Assembly: GCA_913049915.1 (NCBI GenBank)
Contig: CAJWZC010000016.1
Span: forward strand, 1-52,775
Direction: 5' to 3'
Source: an uncultured Colwellia sp.
GTDB lineage: Bacteria > Pseudomonadota > Gammaproteobacteria > Enterobacterales > Alteromonadaceae
Length of the DNA stretch: 52,775 bases
The notes beneath the pieces were generated by a model. It saw nothing but the letters and a program-made list of their open reading frames with translations, did not search any database and had not been told where the DNA came from. How positions within the stretch are numbered: the stretch's first letter is position 1; the number at the start of each line of letters is the position of its first letter. Shown here piece after piece: positions 43,673 through 51,585 of the stretch. The position numbers and the translations under genes were made by a program.

Positions 43673-44254
43673 ATGAATAAAACAAGTGTGACCTTACCCA
43701 TATTTCCCTTGCCAGTATTTTTATTACCTGATGGTGTTACCAAGTTACGGATCTTTGAACCTCGATATTTAAAAATGGTTAGTCTTGCTTCATCCGGTCA
43801 AGGCTTTGTTATTTGGCTAAATGATAGCAGTATAAATACTGATGATGAGGACTCAATAATGCAGTGGGGCAGTTGGGTTGATATTATTAATTTTGATAAG
43901 GGTGAAGATGGTGTTCTAGAGATTGAGGTTAAGTGTAAGTGTTTGGTTAGTATTTCTAGCATAGTGCATGACAAAGATAATCTACACTTTGGTGACGTTA
44001 GCCATATTGAACATTGGTCAGAAGTTCATATTGATAAAATTAATGGAGAATTATCTACCTCGTTAGCTACTGTATTTTCAGAGAATAAAGGTCTTAATGA
44101 TTTATACCCAAAAAAAATACTCAATGATAGTAATTGGGTATTAGCAAGGTGGTTAGAAATACTACCAATTGAGTTAAATGTAAAGAATGCATTTGTTGTT
44201 AGTTATAGCTTTAAAGAAGCGAAAAACTTTGTTGAATCAATTATCCTTAGGTAG
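43673..44254 (+). CDS. Lon protease N-terminal (substrate-binding) domain protein
   Basis: A 193-residue stand-alone Lon-N/PUA-like domain protein without ATPase or peptidase domains. The opening LPIFPLPVFLLPDGVTKLRIFEPRYLKMV is the family hallmark (shown by its first residues LPIFPLPVFLLP). Such small proteins are common in gammaproteobacteria and may bind misfolded or specific substrates, but their role is unproven. It has its own ECF-type promoter directly upstream of the sigma-factor gene and is separated from that gene by a second copy of the promoter. Confidence 0.85.
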   Translation: MNKTSVTLPIFPLPVFLLPDGVTKLRIFEPRYLKMVSLASSGQGFVIWLNDSSINTDDEDSIMQWGSWVDIINFDKGEDGVLEIEVKCKCLVSISSIVHDKDNLHFGDVSHIEHWSEVHIDKINGELSTSLATVFSENKGLNDLYPKKILNDSNWVLARWLEILPIELNVKNAFVVSYSFKEAKNFVESIILR

Positions 44255-44301
44255 GTTTTAGAAAGTATATAAATAATTATTAAAATAACTCCTATTTAAA
44301 G

Positions 44302-44330
44302 TGATCCTGATATTTATTTGAACGTATAAA
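44302..44330 (+). promoter_or_regulatory. ECF sigma autoregulatory promoter
   Basis: TGATCC (44302-44307), 15 nt, CGTATAA (44323-44329). TGATCC is the known -35 of the RpoE-ChrR (ECF11) group from Rhodobacter. CGTATAA lies 41 nt before the start codon. It predicts that the sigma factor drives its own operon. Confidence 0.75.
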
Positions 44331-44363
44331 ACGTAATATTTAAATAAATAGTGGGACGAAGCA

Positions 44364-44981
44364 ATGCAGACTAACTTGCTAAGCAAAGAGACAAGTGCTA
44401 AATCTACTAATATGTCAGATAAAATAAATCATCCACAACTTTGTCAATGGTTAGATGCTATTGCACAAAGTAGAGACAAACAAGCTTTTACTCATTTGTT
44501 TAATTTTTTTGCACCAAAAATTCTTCGTATTGCTCGTGGTAAGTTTCCCAATGAAGCACAAGCTAATGAAGTAGTGCAAGACACTATGAGTAATGTTTGG
44601 AGAAAAGCACACTTATTCAATAAAGATAAGGGTGCTGCCACAACTTGGGTTTATACGGTAATGCGCAATGTTACTTTCGATATGCTAAGAAAAATTCAAG
44701 GCAATAAAGAAGATAATCTAAGTGATGACATTTGGCCTGTAGCCGAGAGCATGAGCTGTGAAAGTAAAGGTTTTGATGACCATTTGGCGGATAAAAAGTT
44801 ACTCAGTGTTATAGAAGCGCTTCCGCAAGCTCAACAAGACGTTATAAAAGGTTTTTATCTCAGAGAAATGTCACAAGAGCAGTTAGCTATTCATCTTAAT
44901 TTACCGCTGGGCACCGTTAAGTCGAGATTACGGTTAGCGTTAGGAAAACTCAAAGTACAGTTAGGAGAAAAACATGATTAA
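44364..44981 (+). CDS. ECF sigma factor, ECF11 / RpoE-ChrR type
   Basis: A 205-residue extracytoplasmic-function sigma factor. Region 2 includes FTHLFNFFAPKILRIARGKF, ANEVVQDTMSNVWRKAHLF and the -10-recognition WVYTVMRNVTFDMLRK; region 4 has LPQAQQDVIKGFYLREMSQEQLA and LNLPLGTVKSRLRLALGKL (each shown in short). Its closest kin by pairing is the Rhodobacter RpoE that answers singlet oxygen, because the next gene is a ChrR-type anti-sigma factor. An internal ATG at 44412 is an alternative start. It overlaps chrR by 8 nt. Not homologous in role to E. coli envelope-stress RpoE. Confidence 0.92.
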   Translation: MQTNLLSKETSAKSTNMSDKINHPQLCQWLDAIAQSRDKQAFTHLFNFFAPKILRIARGKFPNEAQANEVVQDTMSNVWRKAHLFNKDKGAATTWVYTVMRNVTFDMLRKIQGNKEDNLSDDIWPVAESMSCESKGFDDHLADKKLLSVIEALPQAQQDVIKGFYLREMSQEQLAIHLNLPLGTVKSRLRLALGKLKVQLGEKHD

Positions 44982-45657
44982 CCATCACCCTAAATTTGAG
45001 CTAATTAAATCATTTGTTAATGGTGATTTACCAGCATCATTATCTGCGGGTATCGCTATTCACGCTGATATGTGTGCTGTTTGTCAGCAGACCATTAGTC
45101 AGTTGACTGAACAAGTCGCTGAACATAGCTTTGAAGAAGTGTATTTAGACCGATTCATTGTTGACAACGAATCATTAGAAACTGTTGCAGCAATAGATTT
45201 TAACCATATGATAAATGATATTGTTGAGTCTTCTGATATTGATATTGCTTTACCTGCAGTAGAGAAAACCGTTAGTTTTAATGATAAACAGTACACTATA
45301 CCTGCAGTATTAAGTAGTATGAAGCTGGGTAAAAGTTCTCATATAGGTAAGTTAACGCGATCACGTATTTTATTAAACGAAAATGAAATTCATAGTAGTT
45401 TATTGCATATACAACCTGGAGGTGGCATACCTGAGCATACCCACAAAGGTTTTGAACTTACCGTATTATTAGACGGTTCTTTTCATGATGAAAGTGGCGA
45501 GTATGTAAAAGGAGATTTTATTATGCTTGATGGCTCTCATCAGCATAACCCAGTCTCTACTAATGGTTGTCTTTGTTTTACTGTTGCCAACGATGCACTT
45601 CACTTTACTCAAGGCATAAATAAATTACTAAATCCAATAGGTTCGTTTATCTATTAG
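44974..45657 (+). CDS. chrR: ChrR-type zinc anti-sigma factor with C-terminal cupin
   Basis: A 227-residue anti-sigma factor that holds the ECF sigma factor inactive until singlet oxygen or organic peroxide triggers its release. The N-terminal zinc anti-sigma domain has the His-X3-Cys-X2-Cys motif HADMCAVC (His30, Cys34, Cys37) and His4/His5, matching R. sphaeroides ChrR ligands. The C-terminal cupin has metal ligands His155, His157, Glu161 and His191 (or His189) in PEHTHKGFELTVL and GSHQHNPV. Coupled to the sigma gene by an 8-nt overlap. Confidence 0.92.
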   Translation: MINHHPKFELIKSFVNGDLPASLSAGIAIHADMCAVCQQTISQLTEQVAEHSFEEVYLDRFIVDNESLETVAAIDFNHMINDIVESSDIDIALPAVEKTVSFNDKQYTIPAVLSSMKLGKSSHIGKLTRSRILLNENEIHSSLLHIQPGGGIPEHTHKGFELTVLLDGSFHDESGEYVKGDFIMLDGSHQHNPVSTNGCLCFTVANDALHFTQGINKLLNPIGSFIY

Positions 45658-45711
45658 CGTACGATAAATTATAGATTAGAAATTAGAATAAGATATACAA
45701 AGGTAGTAGTT

Positions 45712-46671
45712 ATGATTTATACAGTTGATAAAAAAGAGATAGAAATTGGTATTAGTGCTTGTTTAATTGGTGAGAAAGTTCGTTTTGATGCCAGTAATAA
45801 ACCGTCTCATTTTTGTATTAAAGAATTTTCTACCCATGTTACTTATAAATCATTTTGTCCAGAAGTTGCGATAGGCTTACCTATTCCTAGACCCACTATT
45901 CGTCAAATAAAACGTGATGATGTTATTCATGTTTCTCAAAAAGATGGTAGTGGTGATGTAACTGAGGCACTAAAAGCCTACGGTAAGAAAGTAGCCAGTA
46001 TGACTAAATCATTAACAGGCTACATATTTTGCGCTAAAAGTCCTAGCTGTGGCATGGAGAGAGTCAAGATTTATAGTCCTGAAGGTCATGCTTTACCTTC
46101 ATACGGTGTTGGTGCTTTTGCTAAGGAGATTATGGATGCTAACCCATTATTACCTTGTGAAGAAAATGGTCGTTTAAATGATCCGTTAATTCGTGAAAAC
46201 TTTGTTGCTCGAGTGTTTGCTTATAAACATTGGCAAACTGTATTTGACTCAGGACTAACAAAACACAAGTTAACTACCTTCCATAGTCATTACAAGTGCA
46301 CCTTGATGAGTCATGATTTAATTGCTTATAAAGCATTGGGTCAATTATTAGCCAGAGCTGATTTACCACTTCAACATGTCGCGTCACAATACATTTTAGG
46401 CCTAATGACGGCACTTAAAATCATTGCGACGCGTAAAAAACATGCTAATACATTAGCGCATATTCAGGGATACTTTTCAAAGCATTTAAAAGCGAATGAA
46501 AGACAAGAATTATGTGAACAGATTAATGCTTATCGCGAAGGTCTCATTCCGTTAATGGCACCTTTAACGTTAATTAAACACTATTTACTTAACCACCCAA
46601 AAGACTACTTGACAAGGCAATCTTATTTGTCACCATATCCTGATGATTTAAGATTAAGATATGCTTATTAA
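45712..46671 (+). CDS. DUF523-DUF1722 fusion protein (YbgA-like)
   Basis: A 319-residue two-domain protein. The N-terminal DUF523 domain (about 1-150) has conserved cysteines in GISACLIGEKVRFD, FCPEVAIGLPIPRP and CAKSPSCGMERVK, suggesting a metal or iron-sulfur site. The C-terminal DUF1722 domain (about 190-310) resembles E. coli YbgA, encoded next to photolyase phrA/phr. Function unknown, but the conserved neighbour is photolyase, as here. It lies 54 nt after chrR with no promoter or terminator seen, so it is probably in the sigma operon. Confidence 0.88.
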   Translation: MIYTVDKKEIEIGISACLIGEKVRFDASNKPSHFCIKEFSTHVTYKSFCPEVAIGLPIPRPTIRQIKRDDVIHVSQKDGSGDVTEALKAYGKKVASMTKSLTGYIFCAKSPSCGMERVKIYSPEGHALPSYGVGAFAKEIMDANPLLPCEENGRLNDPLIRENFVARVFAYKHWQTVFDSGLTKHKLTTFHSHYKCTLMSHDLIAYKALGQLLARADLPLQHVASQYILGLMTALKIIATRKKHANTLAHIQGYFSKHLKANERQELCEQINAYREGLIPLMAPLTLIKHYLLNHPKDYLTRQSYLSPYPDDLRLRYAY

Positions 46672-46760
46672 TAGTGATTAACCATCACCTTAAATAGGTA
46701 GTTTATTAAAAAGTAAGTCATATAGTTAATTAGAAATAGTCAGATATTTAAGGAAATAAA

Positions 46761-48176
46761 TTGTTACTTTGGTTTCGTAATGATCTTCGAACACATGATA
46801 ATCCGGCTTTACACTACTTTCTGAGTCAACCAGACTCAGAAAAACCGCGTAAAGCCGTTTTTTTTGTCTGTGAAAAACAATGGCAAAAACACGACTGGTC
46901 GCCGATAAAAATAGATTTTATCAAACGTCATGCTCATGCATTGGTTAAAGAGTTAGCACTGCTTAATATTGAACTTGAATTGATTGAGGCGGATGATTTT
47001 ACCCAGCAAAAGGAATATTTAAGTGATTATTGCCAACGACATAAAATTACTAAGGTTGTAGCCAATAGTGAGGTTGAGTTTAATGAACAGCAACGTGACA
47101 AGGAGTTATGCTCGAAATTAAAGGCTAGTGGTAGTTCATTAACCTTATTTGAAGCTGACGTAATTGTGCCTAAGGGTAAAGTTCTTAATAAGTCAGCTAT
47201 TATGTATAAGGTTTTTACCCCGTTTAAGCGGGCATGGTTAACCTATGTTCAGCAAGCTGGTTTTGAGTATTTAGGCAAAGTATCAAGCAGCTCGGTAAGC
47301 ATAGCGCTACCCTCTCACTCTACTAACACAAATAAAGAGTGTGAGAGTCAGAAAAGTCTTTCAAGTACCTGGCCACTTGCTACTTTTTTTGAACAAAAAA
47401 TACTGCCAAGCTTTTATCAAGATAAAATTAGTAGTTATAAACATAATAGAGATATTCCATCAGTCAAAGGTACCTCAGGTATTTCCCCTTATTTAGCTGC
47501 TGGCGTTATCAGTCCTCGTTATGTACTTACATTATTACTTAACAAGTACCCTGATCTACTACTGGCAGCCGACAGTGAAGAGTTTTCATGGTTGAATGAG
47601 ATTATTTGGCGTGAGTTTTATCGAAATCTTATTTTTCATGAACCACGCTTATCTAAACATCAATGTTATAAAGAAAACTATCAAGATATGCGGTGGGATA
47701 ACGATGTAACCCTATTTAATGCATGGTGTCAGGGAAAAACTGGCTACCCCCTAGTCGATGCGGCGATGAGACAACTTAATCAAACAGGTTGGATGCATAA
47801 TCGACTTCGGATGGTAGTCGCTAGCTTTCTCACTAAACACTTATTAATTGATTGGCGCTTAGGTGAGAAATATTTTATGCAGCACCTAATTGACGGCGAT
47901 TTAGCATCAAATAATGGTGGCTGGCAATGGGCAGCCAGTACAGGTTGTGACGCCCAACCTTATTTTAGAATTTTTAATCCTATTAGACAAAGTGAACGTT
48001 TTGATCCAACAGGTATATTCATACGTAAGTATATACCAGAGCTTAAAAGTATTTCTGATAAGGCAATCCACTTTCCTCATCAGTATATTGATGATAATAA
48101 GTTAAATATTTATTGGCCAGCAATTGTTGAACACAAAGAAGCAAGATTAAAAGCATTAGCTTTTTATAAAGTATGA
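46761..48176 (+). CDS. phrB: Deoxyribodipyrimidine photolyase (class I CPD photolyase)
   Basis: Light-driven repair of cyclobutane pyrimidine dimers using FADH- and an antenna pigment. The 471-residue product begins at a TTG (46761) with AAGGA upstream, because no ATG is placed to include the antenna-domain start LLWFRNDLRTHDNPAL. The FAD-binding half shows GYPLVDAAMRQL, GWMHNRLRMVVASFLTKHLL, DGDLASNNGGWQWAASTGCD and the tryptophans of the electron chain. It follows the DUF523 gene by 89 nt, likely the same operon, and fits a photo-oxidative stress regulon. Confidence 0.94.
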   Translation: MLLWFRNDLRTHDNPALHYFLSQPDSEKPRKAVFFVCEKQWQKHDWSPIKIDFIKRHAHALVKELALLNIELELIEADDFTQQKEYLSDYCQRHKITKVVANSEVEFNEQQRDKELCSKLKASGSSLTLFEADVIVPKGKVLNKSAIMYKVFTPFKRAWLTYVQQAGFEYLGKVSSSSVSIALPSHSTNTNKECESQKSLSSTWPLATFFEQKILPSFYQDKISSYKHNRDIPSVKGTSGISPYLAAGVISPRYVLTLLLNKYPDLLLAADSEEFSWLNEIIWREFYRNLIFHEPRLSKHQCYKENYQDMRWDNDVTLFNAWCQGKTGYPLVDAAMRQLNQTGWMHNRLRMVVASFLTKHLLIDWRLGEKYFMQHLIDGDLASNNGGWQWAASTGCDAQPYFRIFNPIRQSERFDPTGIFIRKYIPELKSISDKAIHFPHQYIDDNKLNIYWPAIVEHKEARLKALAFYKV

Positions 48177-48233
48177 TTTATCTATGATAAATAGTAATTA
48201 AAATGCTGACATCGCCATTTTTAAGGTAATAGA

Positions 48234-48707
48234 ATGGAAAATATAACAGAAAATAATAGGTTAGAAGATAGACTACAAGACGCCCCTCTATGGTTGAGTC
48301 ATTTCGTCATTGTGTATCAAAAGTTATCAATAGATAATCTGAATTTATTGTCAACGATTTACCATAATAAGGTTATCTTTATTGATCCCATGCATCATGT
48401 AGAAGGTTATGACGATTTATATCAATATTTTAAAAGCCTCTATCAAAACCTCTCTTCTTGTGAGTTTGTTATTGATGATGTGATTTGGCAAAACTCGAAA
48501 GCTTCCATTTTTTGGACCATGACTTATCAGCATCCAAAGTTAAATAAAGGAAGACCGGTAACCGTTCTAGGTACTTCCCATATCAGGGGAGAGGACGATA
48601 AAGTCATTTATCATCGAGATTATCTAGATTTAGGTGCAATGCTTTATGAACAATTACCCGTATTAGGTAAGCTAACTAAGTGGATAAAGACTAAGGCGGC
48701 TAATTAA
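48234..48707 (+). CDS. NTF2-like (SnoaL-fold) protein
   Basis: A 157-residue protein of the nuclear-transport-factor-2 fold: an N-terminal helix (APLWLSHFVIVYQKLS), a conserved 'VIFIDPMHHVEGYDDLYQYF' element and beta strands ending in HRDYLDLGAMLYEQLP. Such folds can be small-molecule binding or isomerase-like. Here it starts a five-gene, overlapping lipid-modification operon. Its stop overlaps the SDR start by one base (TAATG). Function unknown; the tight linkage suggests it works with the SDR or FAD enzyme. Confidence 0.82.
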   Translation: MENITENNRLEDRLQDAPLWLSHFVIVYQKLSIDNLNLLSTIYHNKVIFIDPMHHVEGYDDLYQYFKSLYQNLSSCEFVIDDVIWQNSKASIFWTMTYQHPKLNKGRPVTVLGTSHIRGEDDKVIYHRDYLDLGAMLYEQLPVLGKLTKWIKTKAAN

Positions 48708-49462
48708 TGATGGCACCAACGATTTTAATTACTGGCGCTACATCTGGTATTGGTTTGGCGTTATTTGAACAATATACAACACAAGGCGCTAAAGTCATTG
48801 CTTGTGGCCGTAACCAAGAAAAACTTACGGATATTGCCCCTAGTGCTTTTAAAATATGTCACTTTGATATGACTCAACCAGCAGAAATAGCTTCGGCGGC
48901 TGACGATATTAAAGTGCTTGATGTACTTATTTTAAATGCAGGCGACTGTCGCTATATTGATGATGCAAAAAACTTTAATGGTGAGTTATTTGCTAATATT
49001 ATTGACACTAACCTTTCTTCCTTAGGTGCCTTGCTACAACACTTTCTTCCTAAAGTTAAAAAGGGTGGACAGGTCGTTTTTGTTAGCTCTAGTGCTACTA
49101 TTTTACCTTTTCCACGCAGTGAAGCTTATGGCGCTTCAAAAGCTGGTATCGACTACTTAGCTAACAGTTTACGACTTGATTTAGTCGAGTATGACATTGG
49201 CGTTACTTTAGTACATCCTGGTTTTGTTAGTACGCCGCTAACGGATAAAAATGATTTCTCGATGCCTTTTTTATTAAGTAGTGAAGAAGCTGCAAGACGA
49301 ATGATTATAGGTATTACCAAGCGTAAAAAATATCTTCACTTCCCTAAGCGGTTAACCTTTCTCATGAAAATACTTTCTATTTTACCTTCATCCCTATGGC
49401 AATCACTTATTATCAGTAAAAATAAAACAGAGCAGAATAATACTATGGAAGATGAAAAATGA
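48707..49462 (+). CDS. Short-chain dehydrogenase/reductase (SDR)
   Basis: A 251-residue NAD(P)-dependent oxidoreductase with the TGATSGIG cofactor motif near the N-terminus (residues about 8-15), the LNAG motif (ILNAGDCR) and the catalytic YGASK (Tyr-X3-Lys) after the SSSATI serine strand. The C-terminal part is hydrophobic (LTFLMKILSILPSSLWQSL), suggesting membrane association. Start may also be the second ATG at 48710. It overlaps the FAD oxidoreductase gene by 4 nt. Substrate unknown, probably a lipid-derived carbonyl given its neighbours. Confidence 0.9.
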   Translation: MMAPTILITGATSGIGLALFEQYTTQGAKVIACGRNQEKLTDIAPSAFKICHFDMTQPAEIASAADDIKVLDVLILNAGDCRYIDDAKNFNGELFANIIDTNLSSLGALLQHFLPKVKKGGQVVFVSSSATILPFPRSEAYGASKAGIDYLANSLRLDLVEYDIGVTLVHPGFVSTPLTDKNDFSMPFLLSSEEAARRMIIGITKRKKYLHFPKRLTFLMKILSILPSSLWQSLIISKNKTEQNNTMEDEK

Positions 49463-50733
49463 AGAATTTTGCAATTATTGGATCCGGTATTTCTGGTTTA
49501 ACTGCAGCCTATTTATTATCAAAGAAATATAATGTTACTGTATTTGAGAAAAATGACTGTATCGGTGGACATACAGCAACGGTTGATATAGAAAAAGAAG
49601 GTGATAAATTTGCCATAGATACTGGTTTCATCGTCTTTAATAATAAAACCTACCCTAATTTTTTAGCCTTGTTGGACGAAATTAGTATAGGGAAAACCCC
49701 AACAGAAATGAGTTTCTCGGTACATAATTGCCAAACAGGCTTGGAATATAATGGCCACAACTTAGATACTTTATTTGCCCAACGACGAAATATTGTTAAA
49801 CCGTCATTTTGGTTATTAGTTAAAGAAATTTTACGCTTTAATAAACTGTGCAAAAGTATTTTTCAGCAAGAACAATATATTGAAGGTTTAACGTTAGGTA
49901 CTTTTTTAACTCAACATGACTTTAGTGGCTTTTTTGCGGAACATTATATTCTGCCTATGGGGGCGGCTATTTGGTCGAGCTCATTAGCGCAAATGGAAGA
50001 TGTTGAATTTACATTTTTTGTAAAATTCTTTCATAATCATGGATTATTAAATATTGCTGATAGACCACAATGGTATGTTATTCCTCAAGGTTCTCGTAGC
50101 TATTTAGCGCCATTGTGTGCACCTTTTAAGGATAATATTGTCCTTAATTCTGCTATTACAGGCATTACTCGACGTGATGATAAAATACAGTTACACTTTG
50201 AAAATTCAGTTAGCCAAACTTTTGATGAAGTCGTTATTGCTTGTCATTCAGACCAAGCATTGGCGTTATTAGAGGATGTAAACCAAGATGAAAAAATGGT
50301 ATTATCAGCTATGCCTTATAGTGCGAACACCGTTGTATTACATACTGACAAAAAATTATTACCTAAACGGAAAAAAGCTTGGGCAAGTTGGAACTATCAG
50401 TTAAGTCATGACCGTAATAAGTCGGCTAGTGTTACTTACAACATGAATATATTGCAGGGCATTCAAAGTAAACATACCTTTTGTGTTACCTTAAATCAAA
50501 ATGATGACATTGACCCTAAGGAAATACTAAGGGAGTTTACTTACCACCATCCTGTATTTTCCTCAGCCTCGATTAAAGCTCAACAGCAAAGACATTTAAT
50601 TTGTGGTCACAATCATACCCATTTTGCTGGCGCATATTGGCACAGCGGTTTTCATGAAGACGGTGTAAGAAGTGCCGTTGAAGTGGCAAAACGATTTGAC
50701 TGTCATTTAGCGATAGATGATGAGCATGTCTAA
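49459..50733 (+). CDS. FAD-dependent oxidoreductase (amine-oxidase/desaturase-like)
   Basis: A 424-residue flavoprotein with the N-terminal dinucleotide-binding motif AIIGSGISGLTAAYLLS and the second FAD motif VFEKNDCIGGHTATV. The pattern is the NAD(P)/FAD oxidoreductase group commonly encoded beside DUF1365 and a cyclopropane-fatty-acid-synthase homologue. In Rhodobacter, the sigma-E (RpoE-ChrR) regulon includes related lipid-modifying genes that were linked to furan fatty acid synthesis; a dehydrogenation step on a methylated acyl chain is therefore a reasonable guess, not a proven role. It overlaps the DUF1365 gene by 17 nt. Confidence 0.88.
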   Translation: MKNFAIIGSGISGLTAAYLLSKKYNVTVFEKNDCIGGHTATVDIEKEGDKFAIDTGFIVFNNKTYPNFLALLDEISIGKTPTEMSFSVHNCQTGLEYNGHNLDTLFAQRRNIVKPSFWLLVKEILRFNKLCKSIFQQEQYIEGLTLGTFLTQHDFSGFFAEHYILPMGAAIWSSSLAQMEDVEFTFFVKFFHNHGLLNIADRPQWYVIPQGSRSYLAPLCAPFKDNIVLNSAITGITRRDDKIQLHFENSVSQTFDEVVIACHSDQALALLEDVNQDEKMVLSAMPYSANTVVLHTDKKLLPKRKKAWASWNYQLSHDRNKSASVTYNMNILQGIQSKHTFCVTLNQNDDIDPKEILREFTYHHPVFSSASIKAQQQRHLICGHNHTHFAGAYWHSGFHEDGVRSAVEVAKRFDCHLAIDDEHV

Positions 50734-51538
50734 TTCATTTAGTCATAGTCATATTTATCTTGGTAATGTGATACACCGACGCTTTAGCCCTAAAAAACAT
50801 AGTTTTGATTACCGTTTATTTATGCTAGCGCTTGATCTTTCTGATGTTGAAAAGTCTGAGGGAAGCCTAGGTGTTTTTGGATTTTCTTGGTATCGACCTT
50901 TACGTTTTGTAGCAAAAGATTACTTAAAAGAAAATTTAAAAGGGAACTTAAAGAATAACTTAGTAAGTGATCCCTCATCTTTAACTAGCCGTATAAGAAA
51001 TAAAATACAGGTATTAGCAGGTCATGCAGATATAAAAAGAATTGTGATGTTGGTACAAGTTAGATGCTTTGGTATTTATTTTAGCCCCGCTAATTTTTAT
51101 TTTTGCTATGACCATAATGATCAATGCACACAAATGTTGGCGGAAGTGAGTAATACACCTTGGAATGAACGTCATTATTACTTAATCGATTTGTCAAATG
51201 AGCAACTAGATAAAACCAGTAAAAAAATGTTTCAAGTATCACCATTTATGGATTTAGCAATGACTTATTATTGGCAGATAAAGCCGCCTTGTTCTATTGA
51301 CGACAAGTTACTAGTTAAAATTGAAAACAAGGTAATTGATGAAAAAAGTGGCAAGGTGAATAAGTTATTTGATGCAAGTTTAGTGATGAAAAGAAAACCT
51401 TTCACTAAAACTAGCTTATTACGTATTTGGTGTCAATTACCGGTAATGACTGTAAAAGTGGTGCTAAGTATTTACTGGCAAGCACTTAAATTATTTGTCA
51501 AACGTGTACCCTTTATTGGTTATCAAAAAGCTGATTAG
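50717..51538 (+). CDS. DUF1365 family protein
   Basis: A 273-residue protein of DUF1365. Diagnostic pieces are IYLGNVIHRRFSPKKHSFDYRLFML at the start (in short), VRCFGIYFSPANFYFCYD in the middle and FQVSPFMDLAMTYYW. The N-terminus could also begin at 50726, nine bases later. The family is nearly always next to an FAD oxidoreductase and a cyclopropane-synthase homologue, and is thought to take part in fatty-acid modification, though no reaction is assigned. It overlaps the previous gene by 17 nt and precedes the cfa-like gene by 47 nt. Confidence 0.88.
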   Translation: MMSMSNSFSHSHIYLGNVIHRRFSPKKHSFDYRLFMLALDLSDVEKSEGSLGVFGFSWYRPLRFVAKDYLKENLKGNLKNNLVSDPSSLTSRIRNKIQVLAGHADIKRIVMLVQVRCFGIYFSPANFYFCYDHNDQCTQMLAEVSNTPWNERHYYLIDLSNEQLDKTSKKMFQVSPFMDLAMTYYWQIKPPCSIDDKLLVKIENKVIDEKSGKVNKLFDASLVMKRKPFTKTSLLRIWCQLPVMTVKVVLSIYWQALKLFVKRVPFIGYQKAD

Positions 51539-51585
51539 TTGGTAATTACCAACGTTTTGTAAATTATAAGATTTTGAGGATCTCC

